Assembly: GCA_030435675.1 (NCBI GenBank)
Contig: CM059622.1
Location: forward strand, 9,238,001 to 9,302,000
Origin: Steinernema hermaphroditum
Taxonomy: Eukaryota; Nematoda; Chromadorea; Rhabditida; Steinernematidae
Length of the DNA: 64,000 nucleotides
Direction: 5' to 3'
A program made the position numbers and the translations under genes. This document shows positions 25,148-36,324 of the stretch, piece by piece. The notes below the pieces were generated by a model. It was not told the origin of the DNA and did not search any database. It saw nothing but the letters and a program-made list of their open reading frames with translations. The first letter of the stretch is position 1, and each line of letters opens with the position of its first letter.

Positions 25148-26264
25148 ATGCTTCTGAATGGGAATCCGAAGAAAAAGGAATCCGACGACGGCACCGGCGG
25201 CGACCCCCCGGAGACGCAGAAGATGGCGGCGAACAACCCTATCCGGCGGTGGCTTCAGAGACGCGCCGTGCCGCGCTACCTCCACTGCGTTGACTGCGGA
25301 GAGCGCTTTTCCGAGAAAGGCGCCTTCGACGTGCACGTGGTGAAGCATCAGATCCTCGACATCTGCTACCAGATCCAGGAATCCGAGGACATGCGCTTCG
25401 AGCGGCTCCAGATGGAGAAGGGCGCCGCCGACGGTGACTTCGGTCCACGGGACCATCCCGACGACGAGACGCCGAAGGTGTCGCCGCTGGAGGAGCGGAG
25501 GCCCTCCGCGGACGAAGAGGCACCGAAGGAAGCGAACGGCGTCGACGAGATGACGGCGTCGCCGCCGGCGAAGCGTACCCGGATGCGGACGCTTAGCGAC
25601 AGCAGCAGCGAGGAGGAAGGCGCCGGGCCCTTCGAGAAGATGATCCTCGAGGAGAGCGACGCCGAAGAAGACGACGACGAGTCGCGCGAGGCGCTCAAGA
25701 TGCTCGCCGAGGTCAGCGCCGCCGTCGAGACGCCTCCGAGGAGCAATGGCGCCCCTCCGCCCTCCCTTCTCGACACCCCGAAGATCTTCGACGTTCTCAG
25801 CGCCACTGTCACACGCAATTCCTACAACCCAAACGGCCAGGAGAACAGCGGCTACACGTTCGCCCCGATCGCCCGTGTGAGTCTCCGGCCCATCGATCCC
25901 CTCTGATCGTTTTCTTTAGCCGATCGTAGCGCCGCCACCCACGGAGCACAAGTGCTGCATCTGCAAGGCGCCTCTGGAGCAGGAGATTCTCTCGCACATG
26001 CTGCAGACGCACGCCGCCGTCGCCACGGAGCTCCTCTTCCAGAAGGGCGACAGCGAGATCCGGACTACGGTGTCTCGCGCCTGCGACATGTGTCCCGAGG
26101 CTGCGTTCGCCTCCGAGTCGGACGCCCTCGTGCACGTCTGGACGCAGCACCTCCAGAAGCAGCACAGCTTCGCCTCCATCGAGCCGCCCTTCAAGGCTGT
26201 CCTCGCCATCGCCACCGCCGAGAACCCGCGCCTTCACCTCGTCGCCGTTGTGAATCCCATCTGA
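25148..26264 (+). CDS. C2H2-type zinc-finger protein
   Basis: Two exons, 25148-25876 and 25920-26264, joined in phase 0; 357 aa. Three Cys2His2-like units are visible: HCVDCGERFSEKGAFDVHVVKH near residue 48, CCICKAPLEQEILSHMLQTH near residue 255, and CDMCPEAAFASESDALVHVWTQH near residue 292. Between the first and second units is a disordered, acidic and Ser-rich linker (SDSSSEEEGAG, EESDAEEDDDE). Spaced single fingers rather than a tandem array suggest protein or RNA contact, or a weak DNA binder; the target is unknown. The polyadenylation signal AATAAA is at 26271. Confidence 0.8.
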
Positions 26265-26893
26265 TCTCCCAATAAACGCCTCGAGTGCCACCCTAAACTA
26301 CCGTACCACGAAACGAACAGATCGCTTATCGCGAGTGAACATCGCAAATCATATGATCGTGTTTGCGCAGTGCTCTCGCACCGATGCTCCTGAAGCGAAG
26401 CGCACTACCGTATCAGCCACATCGGAGAGGTCCGATGGCGTCCGACGTTTTGGAGGTCGTTTCTATTTTTTACCGATTTCCCCTTTCCTCCGAACTCAGA
26501 ATGCGGGTGCCGCGTGCACGAATCTGGCGCCTCTGGGCCCAGGATGGCACAGTTCGTGGCGGAAGTCGCCAGTGGCGGATCGTTTGAGCCTTTCCGATCG
26601 ATCTCCTCTGATCGAGGAACCTGCCGGACGGGTGGTGGGCATTCCTGCTGTTGTTCGACGAGTTTTCTACCCGAGCAGGAGTAAACAGCGTTGGATTGAG
26701 GGGAATTGGCCACCGTTAGGGATGAACAGCGTTTGTGGTGCAAAATCCCGGCGGACAGGCGTGCCGGGAATGCCCAATTCAAATCTGAAGACGACGACTC
26801 CTCGGATTGGATCCTTCGCTTTTTTATCTGCCGTACCACCCTCGCCACATGCGCATCCTTGGCCTTTCAGATTGCAATTGCCGGCCACACACG
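26265..26893. other. Non-coding segment upstream of the CCCH gene
   Basis: Holds the polyadenylation signal of the upstream gene (26271) and presumably the promoter of the CCCH protein. No supported exon; possible acceptor TTTCAG near 26870 precedes the next ATG. Confidence 0.35.
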
Positions 26894-27552
26894 ATGACCG
26901 CCGGACAACTCGAAGGAGGTAGTGCCGGTGCCAACTCCTACGCCTTCAGGTACAGCGACAACGCCGTCGTCATCCGCAACCACCACAGGAACGTCCCTAA
27001 TAAGCGCGGCGAGACCAGCCCACGCGTCATCTACCGCGACCACGAGGTCGAGATCGCCAAGTAGGTCGCCCGTCCCCGTCGTCCTCCAGAATCGTTCAGG
27101 TCGCTGATGCCGTCGTGGAAGAACCCGGCGATGTTCAAGACGCACCTCTGCCAGTTCTACACGAAGCACGGCTACTGCCGGTAAGTTCCCCGTTCCGCTC
27201 GGGACCCCTGACCTCCTCCTTCAGCCACGAGGAGTTCTGCTGGTACGCGCACTCCGAAGAGGAGCTGCGGCCTCTGCCGAAGCACGGCCGTCCCGTCGCG
27301 CCGATCCTCCCCGAGATCCTTGGGCCCCTGCCGGTCGGCGTCACGACACCCATCGAGCTCGACGACTTCGCGAAGACGCCCTCCGGCGGCGAAGAGCCCG
27401 TCGACACTTCGGTGCCCTTCGCCCCCACGGCAAAGCCTGCGCACTTCGCCCTCCCCATCATCGCCATCAAGGTGCCCCGCGCCCCTATACGCATCAACGT
27501 CTCGCGGTCGGCGCCCATCGTCTCCCCAGCGCTCTCCTCCGCTTCCTCCTGA
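26894..27552 (+). CDS. CCCH zinc-finger RNA-binding protein
   Basis: Exons 26894-27060, 27100-27180 and 27225-27552 join in phase, about 192 aa. One finger spans the exon 2/3 junction: CQFYTKHGYC-R-HEEFCWYAH, matching Cx8Cx5Cx3H as in TIS11/MEX-5/POS-1-type proteins, preceded by the typical lead-in KTHLCQFY. Only one such finger is present, whereas TIS11 and nematode germline proteins usually carry two. The remainder is Pro-rich. Members of this family bind AU-rich or U-rich mRNA elements; the target here is unknown. The acceptor CCTTTCAG lies about 22 nt upstream of the ATG. Confidence 0.78.
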
Positions 27553-28193
27553 GGCCCGGGACCCTCTGTAGCTCGTTGCTGGTACTGTCGACCATCTGGG
27601 TTCTCTTTTTCTGTTTGCCTTCGTCTGGTCGGGGGGTCGTTTGTTGTATTTCTCTCGTTGTTAAGTTTGGTTTCCGTAGATTTTTGTTATCCTGCTGCCC
27701 CATCGCTCCTTAATGCTCTCTCCCGACCCCCTTCCACCCCACGGCTTAGCCCAGAGCTGCCACTCTGGAACCCTTTTTGTGCACTTTTACTTCCACCGAA
27801 CTATAAAGGACTTGTTGACATAGACATCGGTGGGACATCTTGTGGGACAGGGCACAGGAAGGGAGCCCTCACTTGTTCCGTATTATTCGGCGCGACTCCG
27901 TTGGGGCTTCCCTCGTCAACAGTGGCCGCTACTAGAGAGGATGACTTTGCTGAGACTCGAGGGTTCGGAAGAAATCGGAGCAATGGACCACTCCTTCTAT
28001 GGGGCGATTCTCTCTTTCCTTATCTCGCTGCGGTGCAGAACGGACCTCCCTGGGTCGAAGTGTAGTCTGTTAGGGGCGCGACTACAGCGCGTGTGCCCTC
28101 GGCGAGCGAAGACCTGGCGACCGCCGCGAGCAGACTACACTGTCCGTCTTCGGGCACTATAAAGTCGCCTTCTAAGTGGATCCTCTAACCGAG
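27553..28193. other. Intergenic region
   Basis: No exon is supported. TATA-like CTATAAAG occurs near 28157, 37 nt before the thioesterase ATG, and another CTATAAAG near 27801. Confidence 0.35.
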
Positions 28194-29274
28194 ATGGCCT
28201 CTCCGAGTGAGCCTCCACCGTCGCGCCACTGGCGAAACCTCACAAAGGTCGACGGCGACACCTACGAGTGAGTTTCCCCGTCGCCCGCGCCTTCTGAACC
28301 ACTTCCAGAGGAATCTGCACCAGCGAGAGACCCGATGCACGGGTTTTCGGGGGTCACGTGCTGGCTCAGGCGCTCGCCGCCGCCTACGACTCGGCGCCGG
28401 CCGACTTTTTCGTCCACAGCCTCCACTGTTACTTCATCCGCGGCGGCGAGGAGAACGTCGCCATCAGCTACAAGGTGAAGGTGATCCGCAACGGCCGGAA
28501 CTTCGCCGTTCGCTTCGTCGAGGCCGTGCAGCTCGGCGAGGTGATCCACATGAGCGAGTTCTCCTTCCAGAAGGTGCGTCCCCGTCCCCGTCCCCTCTAT
28601 CCCCCTCCAGAAAGTCGCCTTCTCGACGTTCACGATGAGTCCGCAGTTCCCGGAAGTACCCGGCCCTGAGTCCCTCGAGACCAACATCCAAGGGAAGATC
28701 CGGCTCCTGGCCGAGGGCTCCGACTCCCGCGTCCTCCGAGGCATGGGCACCGGCCGTATGTCGCCCCAGGTGGAGCTCCGGCCCTGCAACATCGAGCACT
28801 ACCTCCACGGCGGCGATGGAAAGGTCACCAAGCAGTTCGTCTGGCTCAAGTACCGTATCCCCGTCGACCCCGAGGACTACAAGCTGGCCCACAGCACGCT
28901 CGCCTACATGTCCGACCTAACGCTGGTCATCACGGGTCAGATCCTCTTCCCCAAAGGCACCGAGTTCCGCCTCGGCACCTCGATGGATCACTCAGCCTGG
29001 CTGCACCAGTTCAAGTAGGCACCCATACCGTATCCCTCTGCAGATCCTTCCAGCTTCGATATCAACGAATGGATTCTGTACGAGCAGAAGTGCGTCGCGC
29101 ACGGAAAAAACCGCTCACTGATGCACGGACGCCTGTGGAGTCGCGACGGACGTCTTCTGATGTCCACCACGCAGGTAGGCCCGGCCCTCAGGCGGTCACT
29201 GACCCCCTGTGTTGCAGGAAGCGCTAATCTATCCGAAGACCGAGGAGAAGACGGCGGGGAAGGCGAAACTCTGA
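28194..29274 (+). CDS. Peroxisomal acyl-CoA thioesterase (ACOT8/TesB family)
   Basis: Hydrolyses acyl-CoA to free acid and CoA, in peroxisomal lipid metabolism. Exons 28194-28267, 28309-28573, 28611-29014, 29054-29174 and 29218-29274 are phase-consistent, about 306 aa, the family size. Double-hotdog motifs: ARVFGGHVLAQALAAAY near residue 37, HSLHCYFIRGG, and in the second half YMSDLTLV, then MDHSAWLHQFNFDINEWILYE and HGRLWSRDGRL, which match ACOT8. The catalytic Asp is expected in SDLTL. The protein ends KAKL; AKL is an accepted variant of the PTS1 peroxisomal signal. AATAAA lies near 29300. Confidence 0.92.
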
Positions 29275-29761
29275 AGCCCTGTTGTACATAGAGAGAGTAA
29301 ATAAAGAGAGACCGACAGCAGCGAAGGGGCGAAAGGGAGGCGACGCGACCGCGCTCAGCTGGGACGGCGCGCCCACGGCAATGTCGACTCCTTCTTCTGT
29401 GCTCTTCGGACGCTCCCGCGGTGCCCGGAGTTCGATGGGAGTGTGATTCGGCGCCGAATTCGCCTGAAATGCCTGGGGACAGGACGGGAGCCGGGGGGGG
29501 GGGGCGTTTTAGGCAAGCGCGTGTGGTCCTATTAGCATTATCGGCGGCTGATTTCGTTCCCTAAAAAGTCGCGGCGCGCTGTGACCGCCCCATCTCGGCA
29601 TGGGACGCAGAATCTGCATGATCGGGCGCGATCGCCGCTTGTTTTCGCACTCGGGTCCACCGTGAGTCACTCTACGGTTCGACTGCGAAAGTCGTCGTCT
29701 TTTGCACTGCGCGAAAGTCGTCGTCTTTTGCACTGCCTAACCACCGCCACCCTTTTGCAGG
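29275..29761. other. Intergenic region
   Basis: Contains the thioesterase 3' end, a G-rich run near 29490 and a short tandem duplication near 29690-29735 (GCGAAAGTCGTCGTCTTTTG repeated twice). No gene seen. Confidence 0.4.
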
Positions 29762-31212
29762 ATGTCGAGCCCTATGGATGTGCCTCAGATGCCGCAAGGC
29801 GACGACCTCGCGCAGAGCCCCGATAACGACGACTTCGTACTCATTCCGAACGAACAATCGCTCGGCTCGACGAGCATGTCGATGATCACGCCGACCCCGG
29901 AGATGAACCAGAATCCGCGCGATTCAGAAGTGCCCCCGCCCAACATCTCCGACCTCTTCTCCATCTTCGACAGGGAGCACGAGAGGGAGGCGCTGCAGCC
30001 GATCATGGACACGCTCTCCTCCACCCATGACGTCCTCGAGAGGCTCCACAGGAGCATCGAAGTCCGCAACGCCGAGGTACGTCTAGAAGAGCCTCTGCTC
30101 CGCTTAGGCGTGCGCTTCAGAGTCAGGAGCTCCGCGACAGCCTCAAGGAGACTTGCGAGAAGCACGACGCCCTCGAGAAGATGCACCTGGAGACCATCGA
30201 AGGTGAGTCAGAGGCGATGCGGAATCTGGAGAAATCGCGCGCCATTGTAGAGAATCAGCTTCTGAAGACGAGGCAGGAGGAGCTCCTCGCGCAGGTCTTC
30301 TCGCTGGAGTGCAGTAAGCCCGAGGCCCTTGCCTTCTTCCCTGACGCGAGTCGTTTAGCACTGAAGGAGGAGGGCGAACGCGCCTCGGTGGCGGAGAAGA
30401 AGGAGACGGAGGCCGCGCAGATGCAGACGGTGGACGAGCGCTCGCTCCTGGAGCGCGAGAAGGCGGACCTCCTGGATCAGCTGAGGGCGGAGCGCACAAG
30501 CCGTGAGAACGTCATGATCCTGATGGCGAAGCTGAATGACGAGCTCCAGGAGGCGCAGAGTCAGAAGGCGGACGCCGAGGGGGCGTTCCAGAAGGCGCAG
30601 GAGGTCGTCGAGGCGGAGAGACAGCGGCGCCTCGAGGCCGAGCAGAGGGCCGCTGCATTGGAGGTCGAAATGGCCGCCATGAAGGAGTGCGCGGAGCGCG
30701 AGCGGGAGCAGCTTTTCCAGCAGAACATCTCCGGCTCCGACGCGTGCCTCCAGAGGATCGCGATCCTCGAGAACTCGCTGGTCAGCGATACAGAGGCGCG
30801 TCTGGAGCTGCAAAGGGCGTTGGAGAAGGCGTGCGCCGACGCGGAACGGAACGAGGCGGAGCTCCGGAAGGCGTTGGAGGCCGTAAAGTTTGAGACGAAG
30901 ACGCAAGTGGAGCGGGCACGCGCTGACGCCACGGAGACTATGCAAGAGCTGGCGCAGGTGCTGCACAACGTGGAAGACCTCCGGAGCGAGCTGGCGGAGG
31001 GCCGGAAGGAGGCGGAGCGCCTGAAGACGGCGCTAGAACAGTGCCAGAACGAGAAGCGCAACTTGGAGTTCATGCTGGAGGACTGCATGAACGAGAACCG
31101 GAACCTCTCGGAGGCAGTGCAGCTGGTGCAGAGGGAGCGCGACGGACTGGAGTCGGAGAACCGCGCTTTACGCATCGACTACTGTCGCCGTCTCCAGGAG
31201 CACGAGAACTGA
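29762..31212 (+). CDS. Long coiled-coil protein with candidate LC3-interacting motif
   Basis: Exon 1 29762-30076 and exon 2 from 30121 join in phase 0; stop at 31212, roughly 450 aa. A 45-nt in-frame segment (30313-30357, GTAAGC...TTTAG) may be spliced out. The ATG follows CTTTTGCAG by one base, a trans-splice context. Residues about 20-30 read SPDNDDFVLIPNEQ; acidic residues before F-x-x-I fit a LIR motif and resemble the DDFVMVP motif of ULK1. From about residue 80 to the end the protein is almost continuous coiled coil (e.g. SLLEREKADLLDQLRAE). No catalytic domain is seen. A role as an autophagy adaptor is inference only. Confidence 0.8.
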
Positions 31213-31235
31213 AGATGTACATATGTGTGATTCTG

Positions 31236-31657
31236 TTAACCTCGTTCTTGTTTAACCAGTCGGCCGGGACCGTCTATACATGTACAGTACTCCCTAATAA
31301 ATCCACTATTCTTGCAGTGGCCCCTGCAGGAAGCGCTCCGAGACGAGCTTCGCTGCCGCCACCAGACGACGGTCGACGTTCGGCGCGCCGACGATACGTC
31401 GACGTACCGCAGAGCTGGGCAATCGGGTGTTGCCTGGTTTGTTGTACTGATATACTGTACTGTACAAAGTGGTTCAGTGTATGACATTTACTGTACAATC
31501 CCGGTCCTGAACCGATCTCCCTGCAGTGTACAAAGTCGACGAACATACGAACTTTATTGTTCAACAAACCTTGACGGTGCCTTTTGTACCCTCATGCTCA
31601 TCTCATTCTGTAGACCCGGTAACATATTCTTCCTAAGTAGTCTACAGTCTTGACCAC
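31236..31657 (+). repeat. Repeat family C, copy 1
   Basis: Part of a dispersed repeat with short internal duplications such as TACTGTACTGTAC and AAGTGGTTCAG. Related copies lie at 34200-34490 (inverted) and 35440-35660. It is separated from its probable partner at 34200 by the insertion of the family A element, flanked by TTA on both sides. Confidence 0.6.
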
Positions 31658-31855
31658 TTACAAGGGAACCACTCCAAGTGCCCCGCGAGTTAGGAGCTAA
31701 GATGTGGCACGCCTTGTAGACGGTCTTCTAACTAAGCAAACGCACATAGTCTCGCCGGCCCTAAATCACTCGGGCTACCCAAAAGATGGTGACAAAGTTG
31801 CAAGAATTCAGCCCCCGGGTACTAGTAGCAGTGAACCGCCTTTGAGAAAGACCTC

Positions 31856-31919
31856 AATGTGGTCAAGTGGTAAGAATGCAGGTTATGAAACCTTTGCTCG
31901 CAGGTTCGATGCCCGGGGC
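31856..31919 (+). other. tRNA-like pol III module, family A copy 2
   Basis: A-box-like GTGGTCAAGTGGTAAGA and B box GGTTCGATGCCCG with the same spacing as at 10529-10592, followed by T-runs near 31929-31945 that could stop pol III. Confidence 0.6.
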
Positions 31920-32325
31920 AGAGTTAGGTTTTTATTTTTTTTTCTCATATCCATGCTTTTGTTTCTCTTCTTGTTCTGAGTGTAAATTTTATGTTACCTT
32001 AGTTTTACCTATTTTAAAACGGATTATTGTTGAGGTGCAAAGGTGACAGATGACCAACTGGCAACACTGAAATTTACACTGATACAGAAAGCGGCTAAAC
32101 AAAAATAGGACATGGTGACCTCATGCACTAGATGTCCTGATTGCTTTCGCAAAATATTAGCCGCTGTCGATTACATGGTGACTAAAACTGACCTTTAGAT
32201 GACTCTTGTGTACAAAGACATGAAATACAAATGCAAAATTGGCTTCTTCATTTTCTCATGTGTTTTTTTGTAACAGAATACAGTAAAAGACAGTTAGATA
32301 AAAGTTAAAAATTTCGGTACTTGGT

Positions 32326-32392
32326 GGGAATCGAACCCGGGTGAACTGCCCTTTGAACCATACTTTTTTTTGAACCACTCAACTATTGAAAC
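32326..32392 (-). other. Second tRNA-like module, family A copy 2
   Basis: On the minus strand, AGTTGAGTGG is followed by GGGTTCGATTCCCACC, a perfect B-box/T-loop match. Confidence 0.6.
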
Positions 32393-32450
32393 ACAGACCA
32401 TAGGTCAGATTTATCATCCCCTTATACCTTTTTGACATTCCCCTTCTGTC

Positions 32451-33852
32451 GTGGTGGTGAGCGGTCGGGCCTCTCCGCAGCTCTCATCTAGACAACGGGG
32501 GCTAGACTCAGAAGCATTGGAACCGCAGAGTCTAGTAATATTCCACCCCCGCCAAGTCCCTCGCGTTGTGCTGGGGACTCTCAACGTACGCCGACTGGCT
32601 TCAACGCCACGCCTCGTCGAGCTGCAGAAGGAACTCGAGAAGACCAACCTGGATGTCGTCGCCCTCACCGAACTGAGATGGAACAACTTTGGCGCAATGG
32701 ACCTGGAGGATTCCGACTACTGCTCCTTCTACGCCGGACCAGAAGACAGCACAAGAACCTCTGGCACTGGATTCCTGGTGAAGAAACAGCTGAAGCCCCA
32801 TATCCGACAATTCCACCAAGTTGCACCAAGAATCTTCCGACTGGACCTCCAGTTCGATGACCAAGTGCTGCGCCTCTACTCTGTGTATGCGCCAGCAACG
32901 GGTAGCCGAAGACCAGAAGATGATGATGACGAAGATGGTGAAAAAGATGACGACGAAGAAGACGACTATGAAGCGTTTCTGGAAGTGATCCGGGCGGAAC
33001 TGCGCTACGTTGGTATGCCGATAGGAGCAAGCTGGGGTGCCAATGTTGGTGGATTGGGATCTTCCTATCGGCTCGGACCATCGAATTCTGCGAGCAGTGA
33101 TCCAACCTCCAACACCGAGGCTCTGGAGAGAAGATCAGCCAACGATGAAAAAGAAGACTTTGAACCGGGATATCTTCAAGATGGCCATTGCTATGAATCC
33201 GCCAAGAATCCACACGGAGACGACGGCAGGATACGAAGAGATGATCGGCTACATCAAAGAAGTCGCACGATTCGCTGAAGAAGAAGAAGAGAAGAAGAAT
33301 CGACTGAAGCCAAGCACAGAAGAGCTCCTACGACAACGACACACGCTTCGGAGACGCCAAACGACCGCAAAAGATCGAATTGCCCTCATGGAGCTCAACA
33401 AGCTGATCCGCCGTGAGGTGCGAAACGATATAAACGAACATCACCGTCGACTGGTCGAAGAAGCCGTGATTAGCTGTAAGGAGAGCACCATTGGGAAAGT
33501 GGAAATTAGACGACCTATCCGGAATGCGTGTGTATTCTGCGGTAGTGAGCACTTCTCATCCGAATGCCGATCAGAGACGACATTGGAAGGACGACAGCTG
33601 ATCGTGAAAAGACGAAAATTGTGTGTGGTCTGTCTGATCGCGCATAGAGACGAGCACTGCCGACGAGGTTACCAGAACAGACGAAAGGGGCACGGCTGCC
33701 ACTTCTGCAAGAAGTTCGACCATCACTCGGCGCTATGTTCTCTCGGCACGTGGAGAACTGACAGACGAGTGGCCCCCGGGAGTGTCGCCGAGCGACCGCG
33801 ACGACCCGACCGAACGGGCGAGACTCACCAGTGTGACTCTCGCAGCGATTGA
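32451..33852 (+). pseudogene. Chimeric fragment: RTE endonuclease joined to Gag-like zinc knuckles
   Basis: The first part has apurinic-endonuclease motifs of non-LTR elements: GTLNVRRLAS, LTELRWNNFG, GTGFLVKKQL and LYSVYAPATG. About 130 residues of the domain are missing, and a frame change follows near 33020-33040; the end of the domain then appears as PIGSDHRILRAVI. After the RTE linker (to about 33470) the frame runs directly into a different sequence, with CVFCGSEHFSSEC, CVVCLIAHRDEHC and CHFCKKFDHHSALC. Such triple zinc knuckles are typical of BEL/Pao-type Gag proteins. The fusion therefore joins pieces of two retroelement classes and is unlikely to be functional. Confidence 0.7.
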
Positions 33853-34199
33853 CGTGACACCGAGAGCGCGCGAGCACGCGGCGTACATGTGTGATTACGA
33901 TCCCTTTTCGTGTGGCGGATTAGGGGGGATTTGCCTTGCTGACTTGCTGATTTTGTTCCTGCTGGATTGCTGACGGTTGTGTGGTTTTAATAAACTCTAA
34001 CCCGATACACGATCTCTTTTTCCCGCGTGGCCGCTGGCAATTGGACTTTGCCAGTGAATTGGCGAGCAGATCGAGACGACAACCGCGAGACGAACCGACC
34101 GATCCTGCGCAGTGCGTTTGCTTAGTTAGAAGACCGTCTACAAGGCGTGCCACATCTCAGTTCCTAACTCGCGGGGCACTTGGAGTGGTTCCCTTGTTA

Positions 34200-34490
34200 A
34201 ACTCTACACGAGAGATTACAAAGCAAGGGACTGAACGGGTGACAATTCCTGTTCTGAATACTTCGAACGGCCGAACGGTCTACATTTACTGTTCTAAATA
34301 TTTCGGTCTCGACACGAGAGCCCTGTGTTCTAAATCGCTATTCAACATGGTGTTGCCTGGTTTGTTGAACGACTTAGTACACTTAGTACAGTACCGTATA
34401 CCGACTTAGTACACCACAGGGATATCGGTTCAGGACCGAGATAGTACAGTAACTGTCGTACGCTGAACCACTTAGTACAGTACACGGTTT
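34200..34490 (-). repeat. Repeat family C, inverted copy
   Basis: Reverse complement resembles 31430-31580 and 35455-35650 (shared AAGTGGTTCAG, CGGTCCTGAACCGAT and CAACAAACC). Confidence 0.6.
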
Positions 34491-34978
34491 CATGAAAAAA
34501 GAGCACAGGTGAAAAAAGAGCACAGTGAAAAAAGAGCACATGTGAAAGAAGAGCACGGGTGAAAAAAGAGCACACTTTTTTCATGAACACAGATAGATAT
34601 TTGAAATGGAGTTTCAGACCACGCTCTCCTCGGACTGTGCACACAGACAGCTGCGGGCGAGCGAAGCGAGCCCCGTATTCATTTTGCGTGCGGCCTAACA
34701 TCCAGGCTTGGCTTAGGCTCCGGCTTAGGACTATGCCTATCGATTTAAAGCGAGCCCGAAGGGCGAGCCTGTAGTCTTAACAGCTTCTCTGATATCCTAG
34801 CACTTCTAAATAAAGCCATCATCAGAATGGTCACACAAATTCTGTTCATGGAAAAAAAGTGTGCTCTTTTTTCACCCGTGCTCTTTTTTCACCTGTGCTC
34901 TTTTTTCACTGTGCGCTTTTTTCACTGTGCTCTTTTTTCACCTATGCTCTTTTTTCACCCGTGCTCTTTTTTCACATA
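34491..34978. repeat. Inverted minisatellite arrays around a shared core
   Basis: About five units of GTGAAAAAAGAGCACA (16-18 bp) at 34491-34585 and about seven units of the reverse complement at 34851-34978. They can pair as a long hairpin. The core between them (34590-34850) contains a block, 34699-34808, that is also present in the CHMP6 intron element (6990-7100), and a GCGAGCGAAGCGAGCC motif at 34655-34670. Confidence 0.8.
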
Positions 34979-35439
34979 ATCCACTACACTATGACACATA
35001 GTACGCCGCAGGGAGATTTCGGAATACAGGAATATACAAGTTCATACAGGTTTTTACAGGTTATACAGTGTTTTTATACAAGTTTTAATAAAGGTTCGGG
35101 AATACCTTACGCTGAACCAGTTAGTACGCTGACTTAGTACAGATCTGGAAAGGAGCCTGAAGTCATCGTCTGAGGTTTCTGCGGTGCTTCCTAGTGTCGA
35201 GGTGTGGATTCTCCCTCGATTCTCCCTCCATGCGTTCAGCCTATCACTCAACTTCTGAACGAAAATATGGATTCTCCGACGATTCAAAAATTTCACATCT
35301 CCGCTCCTTGGACAGGTCTCAAAACTCAATCCAGAGAGGAAAATTTTTCCATCGAAGTCCATCATCCCCTCCATGAAGTCTTGAGCGGGGAGAACGCACA
35401 CAGACCAACTTGAAACAGGAAGTACCTCGCATGAAAGAC

Positions 35440-35660
35440 ACGAAAGACAACTGTTCTAAGTGGTTCAACGTATGGCATTCGCCGTAGTACCGGTCCTGAA
35501 CCGATCCCCCTGCGGTGTACTATGTCGTCATACTGTACTGTACTAAGTGGTTCAGCATATGACATTTACTGTACTATCTCGGTCTTGCAGCGAACATCCT
35601 GTTTGTACTAAGTCGACGAGCGTACGAACTATATTGTTAAACAAACCGTGACGCACCATT
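35440..35660 (+). repeat. Repeat family C, copy 2
   Basis: Contains CGGTCCTGAACCGATCCCCC and two AAGTGGTTCA units, as in the copies at 31430 and 34335. The stretches between 34979 and 35956 outside this repeat show no gene. Confidence 0.6.
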
Positions 35661-36143
35661 CAACATTTTTATCGTGGTCCTCTGCAAAATAACGGCAGCG
35701 ATTGTGGACAGACCAGTCTACAGACCATGCTCTACAGACCATGCTCTACTCGAAGATCGAGACTTGGCGCAACTTGTCCACTTAAATAGGTGCAACTATC
35801 CATTTAAATAGGTGCTTAACATGTATCTCGCATGTCATAACGTGTATGCAGTAATAGACGAGCTGGTGATTTGTTGTCTACTGTTAGTAGCGCAGGAGTA
35901 CTTCAACACATTGGTTAAATGGTTAAAGGTTGAATTCTTAAGGCCTGGTTATACTCCAAGGGAATGTTGCCAAGTGCCCGACGAGGATCGGGATGAGATA
36001 TGGTGGGAGTGATAGAGCTTGGTGTGGGCAATCACGCGCACACCGAATCCCGTGTCCTCAATCAAGGTTCACTACCTAAACACCCTTTGAAAGTTAGTCC
36101 CATGTGAATATAGTCGACTTCGGCAACGTCGATGAGAACGGGC

Positions 36144-36210
36144 GTATGGCCGAACTGGATAATACCTTGATTGCCATTTTTGTGGTTCAGGTTCGACTTC
36201 GCTCGGTCCC
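36144..36210 (+). other. tRNA-like pol III module, family B left arm
   Basis: A-box-like TGGCCGAACTGG at 36147-36158, B box GGTTCGACTTC at 36190-36200 and TATTTTTTCTC immediately after, a plausible pol III terminator. It points into the element. Confidence 0.6.
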
Positions 36211-36324
36211 ATATTTTTTCTCTTCACTTCCTCTACATATTTAAATTTGATTTCTTCATCGTGCTCGATCCTATCCCAACTCCAGTTATGAATGCTACCA
36301 ATATTTTTATCCTCCTTGCAAGTG

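Larger units (their letters stand above)
31661..34196. mobile_element. TIR element, family A copy 2, carrying retrotransposon fragments
   Basis: Begins CAAGGGAACCACTCC at 31661 and ends with its inverse at 34196; TTA is duplicated at 31658-31660 and 34197-34199. The left part to about 32432 matches copy 1 (10333-11492), including both tRNA-like modules. Then the sequence switches to a retrotransposon-derived insert (about 32433-34100), and finally about 90 bp of the inverted terminal repeat closes the element. Confidence 0.85.

Noticed and set aside
34491..34978. CRISPR array
   Set aside because: Units are contiguous short repeats without unique spacers, and the setting is eukaryotic.
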